A stretch of DNA of 7,003 nt. Source: Clostridia bacterium. Lineage in GTDB: Bacteria > Bacillota > DSM-521 > Neomoorellales > SLTJ01. The stretch's first letter is position 1; every line of letters begins with the position of its first letter. Position numbers and translations under genes: made by a program. The stretch is from positions 1 through 7,003 of the forward strand of contig JACIYD010000078.1 of the NCBI GenBank assembly GCA_014360105.1. The letters run 5' to 3'. Positions 1 through 6,808 of this stretch are shown piece by piece. The notes below the pieces were generated by a model that saw only the letters and a program-made list of their open reading frames with translations, had not been told where the DNA came from and did not search any database.

Positions 1-1142
1 TGGCCATTATCGGCGTCGGGCAGAGCGCCTTCGTGCGCGGCTACGAGGGGTCGATTCGGGAGCTTGCGTTTGAGGCATTTCGCGAGGCAATGGCCGACGC
101 CGGCCTAACCGTACGGGACATAAACGCTTCGGTAATCTGTTCCGCGCCGGAGTATGACAAGCAGCGGAGCCCTTCCGGTCTGATCGCCGAGTACCTGGGG
201 TTGAACCCCCAGCCCACCTTCTGCCTCGAAACCATTTGTTCTTCCAGCAGCATGGGCCTGCGTGTCGCTTACTCCCTGATCAAGTCGGGACTGCACGACA
301 TCGTCCTCGTGCTTGGTTTCCAGAAGATGTCCGAGATCAGTTCGGCCGACTCCCAGGAGCGTATGGGCCGCGGCGCCGACATCATGTGGGAGTCCCCCTT
401 CGGGACGATGATGCCGGCCTACTACGCGATGCATGCCCAGGCGCACTTCGCCCGTTACGGTACCACGGAGGAGGATCTGGCGCGGATCCGCGTGAAGGCC
501 TCTAAATACGGGGCGCTGAACGAAAAGGCGGTCTACCGGAAGGAAGTTACCTTCGAACAGGTGATGACCTCGGAGGTGATCTCCAGCCCCCTAAAGAAAT
601 TTGACTGCTGCGCCAACGCTGACGGTGCCTCTTGCCTCATCCTGGCACGCGCGGAGAAGGCCAGAGAAATTAGCCAAAAGCCGGTCTGGATTCTCGGGCT
701 AGGAGCGGCCACCGCCCCGATGACCCTTACCGGCCGCAGCGATCTCACAGGCCTGAGTTGCGCGCGGGAGGCGGCGCGGCAGGCATACGCGATGGCCGGT
801 GTGGGGCCCCAGGACATCGACGTGGCCGAGGTGCACGATTGTTTTACCATTGCCGAGCTTATGGCTTACGAGGACCTTGGTTTTGCCGAACCAGGGCGTG
901 GCGCGGAGCTGATCCGCGAAGGACAGACATACCTGGGCGGCCGTATCCCGGTTAACGTTGACGGCGGCCTCCTTTCCAAGGGCCATCCCATCGGTGCCAC
1001 CGGTGGCTCCCAGATCCGTACCATCGTGCTGCAGTTGCGGGGCGAGGCCGGTGCGATGCAGGTGCCGGGAGCGGAAATCGGCTTGGTGCACAACATCGGC
1101 GGCGTGGGCATCTATGGAAACGTGACGATCCTGGGGAGGTAA
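1..1142 (+). CDS. SCP-x-type thiolase (acetyl-CoA acetyltransferase family), 5'-truncated
   Basis: Thiolase-fold enzyme that would cleave a 3-oxoacyl-CoA with CoA, or run the reverse condensation. The frame is open from base 3 (AIIGVGQSAFVRG, a typical first strand of this family), so the real start lies just outside the window; the GTG at 33 is internal. The nucleophilic Cys is in ETICSSSS (codon 237-239). HDCF is encoded at 834-845 and GHPIGATG starts at 981. Where classical thiolases have the C-terminal Cys-x-Gly, this one has VHNIGG (from 1086), the pattern of the SCP-x/archaeal subgroup rather than of biosynthetic AtoB-type thiolases. About 380 residues are visible, near full family length. 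The next gene is a DUF35 protein 4 bp downstream, the usual partner of this thiolase subgroup. The family assignment is firm. The substrate is unknown; this subgroup includes branched-chain, sterol side-chain and acetoacetyl-CoA enzymes. Confidence 0.93.
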   Translation, partial: AIIGVGQSAFVRGYEGSIRELAFEAFREAMADAGLTVRDINASVICSAPEYDKQRSPSGLIAEYLGLNPQPTFCLETICSSSSMGLRVAYSLIKSGLHDIVLVLGFQKMSEISSADSQERMGRGADIMWESPFGTMMPAYYAMHAQAHFARYGTTEEDLARIRVKASKYGALNEKAVYRKEVTFEQVMTSEVISSPLKKFDCCANADGASCLILARAEKAREISQKPVWILGLGAATAPMTLTGRSDLTGLSCAREAARQAYAMAGVGPQDIDVAEVHDCFTIAELMAYEDLGFAEPGRGAELIREGQTYLGGRIPVNVDGGLLSKGHPIGATGGSQIRTIVLQLRGEAGAMQVPGAEIGLVHNIGGVGIYGNVTILGR

Positions 1143-1146
1143 GGTC

Positions 1147-1557
1147 ATGGGTTTTGAGAAGTTTGGCCGGGTAAGCTTTACAGCGCAAACCAAGGTTGCC
1201 GGCTTTGTCGAACAGTTGGAAAAGGGCGAGGTGGCCGCCAGCCGTTGCACCCGCTGTGGGGCACGCTATTTCCCGCCACGGGCCGATTGCTATCAATGCC
1301 TGGGCGGTGAGGTTGTCTTCGAACCGGTGCGCGGTACCGGCCGCCTGATCAGTTTTACCACGGCCAATTATGCGCCCACGGGCTTTGAGGCCGATGTTCC
1401 CTACACCCTTGCTCTGGCGGACTTTGACGGCTTGAAGGTTTTCGGCCGCATGAGCCGCGAGGTGCCACCGCAGGAGTTGGCGGTGGGTCTGGCCGTTAAT
1501 CTCGCCGTAGTGCGCTTACCGGACGGCCAGCTTACTTACGAGTTCATCAAGGCCTAA
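1147..1557 (+). CDS. DUF35 zinc-ribbon/OB-fold acyl-CoA-binding protein, thiolase partner
   Basis: A 136-residue protein of the DUF35 (ChsH2/OB-fold aCoA) family. An N-terminal helix (about 1-30) is followed by a rubredoxin-like zinc ribbon with C34-x2-C37 and C48-x2-C51, then an OB-fold beta domain (about 55-136, starting around GTGRLISFTTANYAP). The start at ATG 1147 is set by GGGAGGT at 1134-1140, six bases upstream and overlapping the thiolase stop codon, so the two genes are translationally close and surely co-transcribed. Known relatives form stable complexes with SCP-x-type thiolases or aldolases, for example the archaeal thiolase/HMG-CoA synthase complex and actinobacterial ChsH2-Ltp2. 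There they scaffold the enzyme and help hold the CoA substrate. Here it most likely does the same for the preceding thiolase. All four zinc ligands are intact. Older annotations often call such proteins nucleic-acid-binding, which is probably misleading. Confidence 0.9.
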   Translation: MGFEKFGRVSFTAQTKVAGFVEQLEKGEVAASRCTRCGARYFPPRADCYQCLGGEVVFEPVRGTGRLISFTTANYAPTGFEADVPYTLALADFDGLKVFGRMSREVPPQELAVGLAVNLAVVRLPDGQLTYEFIKA

Positions 1558-1650
1558 CGAGTACAGATGGCCTGTTGCCGCCAAACCGACGGCGGCACGG
1601 CGGCGGCCGGCAGGATTCTGCCGTACGGGTGGCGAAAAGAAAGAAGCGGG

Positions 1651-1684
1651 GGCTTACCTTCCGGACCGCAGTCCAGGGTAAGCC
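1651..1684 (+). repeat. Inverted repeat / hairpin with an alternative downstream pairing partner
   Basis: GGCTTACC (1651-1658) is exactly complementary to GGTAAGCC (1677-1684). Between them GGAC-CGCA-GTCC (1663-1674) makes an inner stem-loop, giving one hairpin with an internal loop. A second copy of GTAAGCC lies at 1755-1761, about 15 bases before the ribosome binding site of the activator gene, so the GGCTTAC arm could pair with either copy but not both. That geometry allows an RNA switch or a protein operator; which one, if either, is inference. Confidence 0.5.
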
Positions 1685-1775
1685 TCAGGGCCAAGATATA
1701 GAAAGCGGGCGCAGGACGCGGCCTGCAGCCCGAAAGGCAGGGAATTGGGAGAAAGTAAGCCGCAAAAGTAAAGAA

Positions 1776-1782
1776 GGGAGGG
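1776..1782 (+). promoter_or_regulatory. Ribosome binding site that decides the activator start
   Basis: GGGAGGG matches the anti-Shine-Dalgarno well and is the only good site near the gene. It is 8 bases from ATC 1790 but about 47 bases from ATG 1829, too far to serve the ATG. It can also fold into a short GGAG-GGATA-CTCC hairpin ending right at the ATC, which might damp initiation. Confidence 0.6.
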
Positions 1783-1789
1783 ATACTCC

Positions 1790-3724
1790 ATCGACGCGCA
1801 AATCGCCCTCATCTCCACCTACCCGGAGATGACGAAGCTCGCCAAAGAAGTCGCGGATGAACTCGGAGAACCCATCCTGGTACGCGAAGAAGTGTTGGGC
1901 GAGGCCATCCGCATCGCCCGTGAAATGGAAAAGAGCGGTGTGGAGGTTATCATCAGCCGCGGCGCCACCGGCGCACAGGTGCGCAAGGTGGTCGATATTC
2001 CCGTGGTCAACATTGAGATCGGCTCCTTTGAGCTCTTTCAGGCCTTGTGGAAAGGTAAGCACCTGGGGGAGAAGATTGCTTACGTCGGTTATCACAAGAG
2101 CGACCGCAACTTTGATTTCGGGTTAATCCAGCGCATGCTCGGGGTCGAGGTCAGAACCTTCTTCTACCGCCACGAGGACGAACTGGAGGAACAGATCCTG
2201 CAGGCGCACCGCGAGGGCGTCGACACCGTCATCTGCACGGGGATCTGCATCGTCCAAATGGCAGAGGCAAACGGCATGCGCGGTATCCTCGTCCAGTCAA
2301 GCCGCAACTCCCTGGTAAGGGCCGTCCACCGAGCCAAGGAGATCATCCTCGTGAAGCGACAGGAAATGGCGCGTGCCGAACTGCTGCAAACCATTCTCGA
2401 TTCCGCTTACGAAGGGATCCTGGCTGTAGATCAGCAGGGACGGATCAGTCTGTGCAACCCGGTGGCGGCACAGGTACTCGGCCTGCCGAACAAGGAAGTA
2501 CTCCATCAGCCCTTGGCCGAGGTTACGGCGCACAATCCCTATCTGGCAAAGGTTTACGGCGACGGCCGGCCGGCCGGGGGAGAGCTGCACAAGCTGGGGG
2601 ACGTCAGCGTCGTGGCTAACCGCGTACCCATCAGGGTCGGCCGCGAGACGATCGGGACCGTTGTCACCTTCCAGGACGTTACCCGCATCATCCAGTTGGA
2701 GGCCAAGATCAGGCGCGAGCTCTACCAGAAGGGGCTCGTGGCCCGTTTCACCTTTGAGGACATTATAGGGCAGAGCGAGGCCATCAGGGAGGCAGTAGAA
2801 AAGGCGAAACGGTATGCGCTCACGGATTCCACCGTGCTCCTGAGCGGCGAAAGCGGTACCGGTAAGGAGCTTTTTGCGCAGAGCATTCACGCCTTTAGCC
2901 GGCGTAGCGGCGGGCCGTTCGTTGCGGTAAACTGTGCCGCCCTGCCGGAGAACCTGCTGGAAAGTGAGCTGTTCGGTTACGAGGAAGGAGCCTTTACCGG
3001 CGCCAAGAAAGGGGGCAAGCTCGGGCTTTTTGAGCTGGCCCACGGCGGCACCATTTTCCTCGATGAAATCGGCGAGATGCCTCTTCCCCTTCAGGCAAGG
3101 TTGCTGCGGGTGCTGCAGGAAAAGGAAGTGATGCGTCTGGGCGGCAGCCGGGTCATCCCGGTGGACGTGCGGGTCATTGCCGCGAGCAACAAGAACCTGC
3201 AGCAGGCGGTGCAGGAGGGAACCTTCCGTGCTGACCTCTTCTACCGGCTCAATGTCCTCTGTCTAAAAGTACCCCCGCTGCGCGCGCGCAAAGACGACAT
3301 TCCCCTGCTGGTGGACCATTTCATCAAACGCTACCAGGAGGAACACAAGTTACCTGTAAGAAGGCCGCGAGAGGCGCTGGTGAAGTGGCTGGCAAGTTAC
3401 GATTGGCCCGGCAACGTGCGGGAGCTGGAAAACTTTGTCCAGCGCTATTGCGTGCTGGCCGGCCAGGAAGAAGACGCCAACGCCCTCTTTCAGGAGCTTT
3501 TCGCAGAGACGGTCCAGCAGCCGACCCGGCTTGCGCCGCCGCCCGTATCCGGCGAAGAAGGGGGTCGGGTCGTCATTCGGCTGGGCACCCTGGAAGAAAT
3601 GGAAAAGCAAATCCTGCGCCAGGCCCGCTCCCGGTGGGGGGCCAACCGCTCGGAACTGGCAGAACGACTGGGCATCAGTCGCACCACGCTGTGGAAAAAA
3701 TTAAAAGAACTCGGCGAAGGTTAG
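1790..3724 (+). CDS. Sigma-54-dependent activator, PrpR_N-PAS-AAA+-Fis HTH (start probably AUC)
   Basis: Bacterial enhancer-binding protein that remodels sigma-54 RNA polymerase by ATP hydrolysis. Counting residues from the ATG at 1829: PrpR_N sensor domain about 1-180, PAS about 184-290, AAA+ about 308-540, Fis-type HTH about 606-628 ([20 protein letters not shown]). Walker A GESGTGKE is at 340-347, the sigma-54 contact loop GAFTGA at 387-392, Walker B with D412-E413, the arginine-finger region FRADLFYRL at 466-474, followed by WPGNVREL; all are intact. The frame stays open upstream of 1829 to a stop at 1769 and encodes [13 protein letters not shown], the first strand of PrpR_N. GGAGG at 1777-1781 sits 8 bases before ATC 1790, whereas ATG 1829 has no spaced ribosome binding site, so I place the start at 1790 (644 aa). 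The nearest characterised relative by architecture is PrpR, which senses 2-methylcitrate. The likely target is the sigma-54 promoter at 3872. Function firm; ligand unknown. Confidence 0.93.
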   Translation: MDAQIALISTYPEMTKLAKEVADELGEPILVREEVLGEAIRIAREMEKSGVEVIISRGATGAQVRKVVDIPVVNIEIGSFELFQALWKGKHLGEKIAYVGYHKSDRNFDFGLIQRMLGVEVRTFFYRHEDELEEQILQAHREGVDTVICTGICIVQMAEANGMRGILVQSSRNSLVRAVHRAKEIILVKRQEMARAELLQTILDSAYEGILAVDQQGRISLCNPVAAQVLGLPNKEVLHQPLAEVTAHNPYLAKVYGDGRPAGGELHKLGDVSVVANRVPIRVGRETIGTVVTFQDVTRIIQLEAKIRRELYQKGLVARFTFEDIIGQSEAIREAVEKAKRYALTDSTVLLSGESGTGKELFAQSIHAFSRRSGGPFVAVNCAALPENLLESELFGYEEGAFTGAKKGGKLGLFELAHGGTIFLDEIGEMPLPLQARLLRVLQEKEVMRLGGSRVIPVDVRVIAASNKNLQQAVQEGTFRADLFYRLNVLCLKVPPLRARKDDIPLLVDHFIKRYQEEHKLPVRRPREALVKWLASYDWPGNVRELENFVQRYCVLAGQEEDANALFQELFAETVQQPTRLAPPPVSGEEGGRVVIRLGTLEEMEKQILRQARSRWGANRSELAERLGISRTTLWKKLKELGEG

Positions 3725-3765
3725 GCTCTATCAGGGCTCAAGAAAGCAAGCCGACCACTGCAACC

Positions 3766-3796
3766 TCGATCCCGGCAGTGCCGGGGTCGACTTTTT
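3766..3796 (+). terminator. Intrinsic terminator of the activator gene
   Basis: TCGATCCCGGC (3766-3776), loop AGT, GCCGGGGTCGA (3780-3790): an 11-bp GC-rich stem with a single G-U pair, followed by C and five T. It lies 41 bases past the activator stop codon. It separates the activator transcript from the operon downstream, which therefore needs its own promoter. Confidence 0.9.
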
Positions 3797-3806
3797 GTCT
3801 GCAAAA
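3793..3806. promoter_or_regulatory. Candidate activator binding site (inverted repeat)
   Basis: TTTTG-TCTG-CAAAA is a perfect 5-bp inverted repeat with a 4-base spacer, centred about 100 bp upstream of the predicted sigma-54 transcription start, the usual distance for an enhancer-binding-protein site. It overlaps the T-tract of the terminator, so it could be chance. The AT-rich run at 3827-3848 between it and the promoter would favour DNA bending. Confidence 0.25.
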
Positions 3807-3816
3807 TGAACGCCGC

Positions 3817-3920
3817 TAGGCGCGGGTTTGTTTTTTGAACAGAGAAACCGGCCTCGTAGGCGCGCTTGAGCTTGGCACAGGATTTGCATGGAAAAGCTTA
3901 CGCTACGGTTCTGCTAGGCG
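3817..3920. repeat. Spaced TAGGCG repeats flanking the sigma-54 promoter
   Basis: TAGGCGCG occurs at 3817-3824 and again at 3857-3864, exactly 40 bp apart. GCTAGGCG occurs at 3815-3822 (overlapping the first copy) and again at 3913-3920, just after the predicted start of transcription. They may be half-sites of a regulator or chance repeats in GC-rich DNA. Confidence 0.25.
3872..3888 (+). promoter_or_regulatory. Sigma-54 (-24/-12) promoter of the decarboxylase operon
   Basis: TTGGCACAGGATTTGCA fits the sigma-54 consensus (TTGGCACG-N4-TTGCW) at nearly every position. The invariant GG (3874-3875) and GC (3886-3887) are spaced exactly 12 bp apart as required. Transcription would start near 3899. 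It follows the activator's terminator and precedes the carboxyltransferase gene, with a cognate-type activator encoded directly upstream, so site and regulator support each other. Confidence 0.92.
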
Positions 3921-4039
3921 GCCCCGCGAAGGGACGAGTCTGCCGGCGGCGTTTGATTTTCTGGGCAGTGGGCGGCATTGGCAGGGAAAGCGTAGGACCG
4001 GGACCGGTTTTGGCGAGAGAACGGAAAGGGGGATGCTTC
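3899..4039 (+). promoter_or_regulatory. Long 5' untranslated leader of the operon
   Basis: About 140 nt from the predicted transcription start to the carboxyltransferase ATG. It is GC-rich with short self-complementary pieces (CCC-CGCGAA-GGG near 3922-3933, ACCGGGACCGGT near 3998-4009). It has no T-tract terminator, no known riboswitch that I can recognise, and no credible leader peptide. The frame of the next gene stays open through it, but the predicted transcript starts inside that extension. Confidence 0.4.
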
Positions 4040-5614
4040 ATGAGCATTCATGCCAGCATGTTCAAGGATCATGCTACGCTCTACCGGGAGTACGCGGAAA
4101 AGAAGCAGAAGATCCTCGCGATGGGTGGCCCGCAGGCGGTAGAGGCGCAACACAAGGCCGGCAAGATGACGGCACGGGAGCGCATCGAGTACTTCTTTGA
4201 TCCGGGAACCTTTACGGAGCTAGGTATGTGGGTCAAGCACCGCCAGACGGCCTTTGGCATGGCCGACCGGGACCTGCCGGCCGAAGGAGTAGTGGTGGGC
4301 TTTGGCCGGGTAGAAGGTCGTCTGGTCGCCGTGGCTGCCGAGGACTATACGGTGATGGCCGGGACCTTCGGCGAATACCACGGCAAGAAATTTGCCGACA
4401 TGATCGACTTTGCCAAGCTCAAGGGCATTCCCTTCGTCGGTATGAACGACTCTGGCGGCGCCCGCCTCCAGGAAGGAATGGATACCCTCGAGGCTTACGC
4501 CTGGCTTTTCCGCTCCCAGATCCTTGCCTCCGGCATCGTGCCGCAGATCGCCCTGTTAATGGGTCCCTGCCTTGGTGGCCAGGCTTATCACCCCATTATG
4601 CAGGATTTCATCATCCAGTGTCGGCACACCGGCTTTATGGGCATCGCCGGTCCTGCCTTCGTCAAGACCCAGACCGGGGAAGAGATCAGCCTGGAGAAGC
4701 TGTGCGGCGTCGAGGCACACGCGGTCAAATCCGGCTCCACGCACGTGGTGGCAGAAGACGACAAGGACTGCTTGGATAAGGCAAAGGAACTCCTGCGCTT
4801 CCTGCCCTCCAACAACCGGGAAAAACCGCCGCGCATTCCCTGCGACGACGATCCAGAAAGGCTGATTCCGGATCTGGATACGCTGGTGCCTGCCGAACCG
4901 TACAAGGCGTATGACATGCACCAGGTCATCAACCGCATTGTGGACCACGGCTATTTCTTTGAGATCATGAAGGATTTCGCGCGCAACGTTATCGTCGGGT
5001 TCGCGCGGTTCAACGGCCGGTCCTGTGGCATCGTTGCCAGCCAGCCGAACTGGTTGGCGGGCGGCATCGACTGCGACGCCGCCGACAAGGTAGCTCGTTT
5101 CGTCCGTTTCTGCGATCTCTTCAATATCCCCTTAATTAACCTCCACGATACCCCCGCCTACTGGATCGGTTCGCGCGAAGAATGGAAGGGCATTCTGCGG
5201 CACGGGGCAAAGATGCTCTATGCCTACATCGATGCCACCACTCCCAAGATCACGGTCATCCTGCGGAAGTCCTTCGCCGGCGCCTATCTCGGCATGTGCT
5301 GCAAGGACACGGGGGCGGACATCGTTTTCGCCTGGCCCATCGCCCGCATCACCATCGTGGGCGCGGAGACGGCGGCGAGCGTTATTTTCGCCAAGGAGAT
5401 TAAGTCGGCGGCGAATCCCGAGGAAATGGCCTACCAGCGGATCAAGGAATACCGCGACCTCTACGAGAACCCGTACCAGGCGGCGGCCCGTGGCTACGTA
5501 GACGATGTCATTATGCCCAGCGAGACGCGCAAGTACATCAACCGCGCGCTGGACGTGTTGGAGAACAAGCAAGAAGTGCGGCCGTGGCGGAAGTACTCCA
5601 ACATTAACCTCTAA
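4040..5614 (+). CDS. Biotin-dependent acyl-CoA decarboxylase/carboxylase, carboxyltransferase (alpha) subunit
   Basis: A 524-residue carboxyltransferase of the MmdA/PccB family, which moves CO2 between an acyl-CoA and carrier-bound biotin. The N-terminal crotonase-like half contains NDSGGARLQEG (from residue 136), forming one oxyanion hole, and LMGPCLGGQAYHP. The C-terminal half contains KSFAGAYLGM with G414-A415 at the second oxyanion hole and AWPIARITIVGAETAA. The tail NPYQAAARGYVDDVI...ETR is the classic ending of the family. The start at ATG 4040 is set by AAGGGGG at 4026-4032. Stops are tandem (TAATAA). No biotin carboxylase is present, while an OadG-like small subunit and a probable biotin carrier follow, so it most likely works in a Na+-pumping decarboxylase rather than an ATP-driven carboxylase. 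It is not of the longer GcdA type of Acidaminococcus. Substrate candidates are glutaconyl-CoA and methylmalonyl-CoA; I cannot choose from sequence alone. Confidence 0.9.
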   Translation: MSIHASMFKDHATLYREYAEKKQKILAMGGPQAVEAQHKAGKMTARERIEYFFDPGTFTELGMWVKHRQTAFGMADRDLPAEGVVVGFGRVEGRLVAVAAEDYTVMAGTFGEYHGKKFADMIDFAKLKGIPFVGMNDSGGARLQEGMDTLEAYAWLFRSQILASGIVPQIALLMGPCLGGQAYHPIMQDFIIQCRHTGFMGIAGPAFVKTQTGEEISLEKLCGVEAHAVKSGSTHVVAEDDKDCLDKAKELLRFLPSNNREKPPRIPCDDDPERLIPDLDTLVPAEPYKAYDMHQVINRIVDHGYFFEIMKDFARNVIVGFARFNGRSCGIVASQPNWLAGGIDCDAADKVARFVRFCDLFNIPLINLHDTPAYWIGSREEWKGILRHGAKMLYAYIDATTPKITVILRKSFAGAYLGMCCKDTGADIVFAWPIARITIVGAETAASVIFAKEIKSAANPEEMAYQRIKEYRDLYENPYQAAARGYVDDVIMPSETRKYINRALDVLENKQEVRPWRKYSNINL

Positions 5615-5630
5615 TAAGGAGGGTTTCTTC

Positions 5631-6785
5631 ATGGATTTTTCCCTCAGTGAAGAACTGATTGCCTTTCGTGACCTGGCCAGAGACTTCGCGGAAAAGGAGA
5701 TTGCTCCGAAACTGGCCGAGGACGACAAGGCCCATCGCTTCCGCCGCGAACTGGTGGAGAAGATGGGCGAGCTGGGCTTCTTCGGCTGTCTTATTCCCGA
5801 GGAATACGGCGGCAACGAGGCCGGCTTTCTTGCCTCGGTAATCATGTGCGAGGAAGTAGGGAAGGTCAGTGCGGCGCACACGCTCCCCTTTAACATGCAG
5901 GCGCACGGCCCGGCCTACACCCTCCTGCGGTGGGGTACGGAGGAGCAGAAGCGGAAGTATATTCCGGCGTTGGTGGAAGGCAAGTTAATAGGGGGTTTTG
6001 CCATTACCGAGGCGGACACGGGTTCTGACGTTGCTTCAATGAAAACCGTCGCCAAAAAAGACGGCGACTATTATATTCTCAACGGCAGCAAGATGTGGAT
6101 TTCCAACGCCCACGTGGCGGACTGCATGCTCGTCTATGCCAAGACCGACCCCGCGGCCGGCGCCCGGGGAATTTCCTGCTTCATTGTTGACGCCAATACG
6201 CCCGGCTACTCCGCCCGGGCCATCGAAGATAAACTAGGCATTCATTGCGCCCCGACCGGCGAGATCATTTTCGAGGATTGCCGCATTCCCAAGGAGGCGC
6301 TGGTGGGCCAGGAAGGCGAAGGCTTCAAAATCTGTATGTGGCAGCTCGACAACACCCGGCTTAGCTGTGCCGCCCGCGCGCTGGGCGTGGCGGCCGCCTG
6401 TCTCAAAGCGGCGGTACAATATGCAAACGAGCGGACCCAGTTCGGCCAGCCAATCGGGCGCTTCCAGATGATCCAGGACGAGATCGCCCAGATGGCGGTG
6501 GAGGAAGAAGCGGCCCGCTTCCTGGTGTACCGGGCGGCCTGGCAGAAGGATCGGGATCCGAACGTGCGCAACACCAAGGAGGTTTCCATGGCGAAGTACT
6601 ACGCGGCCGAAGTGGCGGTAAAGGCGGCCAATGAGGCGATGAAGATTTACGGCTCGTACGGCTACTCCGAAGAGTACCCGGTGGCCCGCTACCTGCGCGA
6701 CGCCAAGTCCTTCCAGGTGGTCGAGGGAACCTCCAATATTCAAAAGATGATTATTGCCGGCAGCGTCCTGGGTTACCGGAAGTAG
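5631..6785 (+). CDS. Acyl-CoA dehydrogenase, glutaryl-CoA-dehydrogenase-like (non-decarboxylating type?)
   Basis: A 384-residue FAD enzyme of the acyl-CoA dehydrogenase family that desaturates an acyl-CoA at C2-C3 and passes electrons to ETF. The order is: N-terminal helical domain (1-118), middle beta domain opening with GGFAITEADTGSD (121-133) and holding KMWISNA, then the C-terminal helical domain with RTQFGQPIGRFQ and YGSYGYSEEYPVARYLRDA. The catalytic base is E365 in VVEGTSNIQ. AAGGAGGG (5616-5623) sits 7 bases before ATG 5631, and the gene starts 16 bp after the carboxyltransferase stop. From memory the protein resembles Desulfococcus glutaryl-CoA dehydrogenase, including a Val before the catalytic Glu where decarboxylating enzymes have Tyr. 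The segment KVSAAHTLPFNMQ (78-90) lacks the Arg that binds the distal carboxylate in glutaryl-CoA dehydrogenases. Substrate is therefore open: glutaryl-CoA or another short, branched or cyclic acyl-CoA. Confidence 0.92.
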   Translation: MDFSLSEELIAFRDLARDFAEKEIAPKLAEDDKAHRFRRELVEKMGELGFFGCLIPEEYGGNEAGFLASVIMCEEVGKVSAAHTLPFNMQAHGPAYTLLRWGTEEQKRKYIPALVEGKLIGGFAITEADTGSDVASMKTVAKKDGDYYILNGSKMWISNAHVADCMLVYAKTDPAAGARGISCFIVDANTPGYSARAIEDKLGIHCAPTGEIIFEDCRIPKEALVGQEGEGFKICMWQLDNTRLSCAARALGVAAACLKAAVQYANERTQFGQPIGRFQMIQDEIAQMAVEEEAARFLVYRAAWQKDRDPNVRNTKEVSMAKYYAAEVAVKAANEAMKIYGSYGYSEEYPVARYLRDAKSFQVVEGTSNIQKMIIAGSVLGYRK

Positions 6786-6808
6786 TTAAACCGCCCTGTA
6801 AAGGGGGA

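Larger units (their letters stand above)
1558..1789 (+). promoter_or_regulatory. Structured gene-free leader between DUF35 gene and activator gene
   Basis: No credible gene here. Visible stem-loops are TGCCGCC/GGCGGCA (1576-1582 with 1591-1597), CGGCAG-GATT-CTGCCG (1608-1623), a two-part hairpin at 1651-1684, and a small GGAG/CTCC hairpin (1777-1780 with 1786-1789) that includes the ribosome binding site of the activator gene. None is followed by a T-tract, so I do not call a terminator after the DUF35 gene; read-through into the activator gene is possible. I found no convincing sigma-70 or sigma-54 promoter. I could not match the stretch to a known riboswitch consensus by eye. Confidence 0.45.

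Noticed and set aside
1576..1623. Terminator after the DUF35 gene
   Set aside because: Two good GC stems are present but neither is followed by a T-tract, so an intrinsic terminator is not supported.
1697..1702. TATAGA as a sigma-70 -10 box for the activator gene
   Set aside because: No -35-like hexamer at the right distance (CAGGGT); too weak to call.
1575..1832. 85-residue open frame in the leader (TTG start)
   Set aside because: Highly Arg/Lys/Pro-rich low-complexity translation, no ribosome binding site, and it crosses the hairpins and overlaps the start of the activator gene; it looks like noncoding GC-rich DNA.
2297..3043. 248-residue antisense open frame opposite the activator gene
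   Set aside because: Shadow of a strongly coding + strand frame with intact AAA+ motifs; no recognisable domain or ribosome binding site.
3811..3836. Second terminator-like element (CGCC-GCTA-GGCG followed by T-rich DNA)
   Set aside because: Only a 4-bp stem, and the T-run does not follow the stem directly; the strong terminator at 3766-3796 already explains termination.
3866..4039. N-terminal extension of the carboxyltransferase frame
   Set aside because: It overlaps the sigma-54 promoter and begins before the predicted transcription start; ATG 4040 has a good ribosome binding site and gives the family's normal N-terminus.
5505..5630. N-terminal extension of the dehydrogenase frame
   Set aside because: It overlaps the carboxyltransferase tail in another frame and has no family similarity; ATG 5631 with AAGGAGGG is clearly the start.
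5132..5896. 254-residue antisense open frame opposite the carboxyltransferase/dehydrogenase junction
   Set aside because: Spans two well-supported + strand genes and their junction; translation resembles no family.
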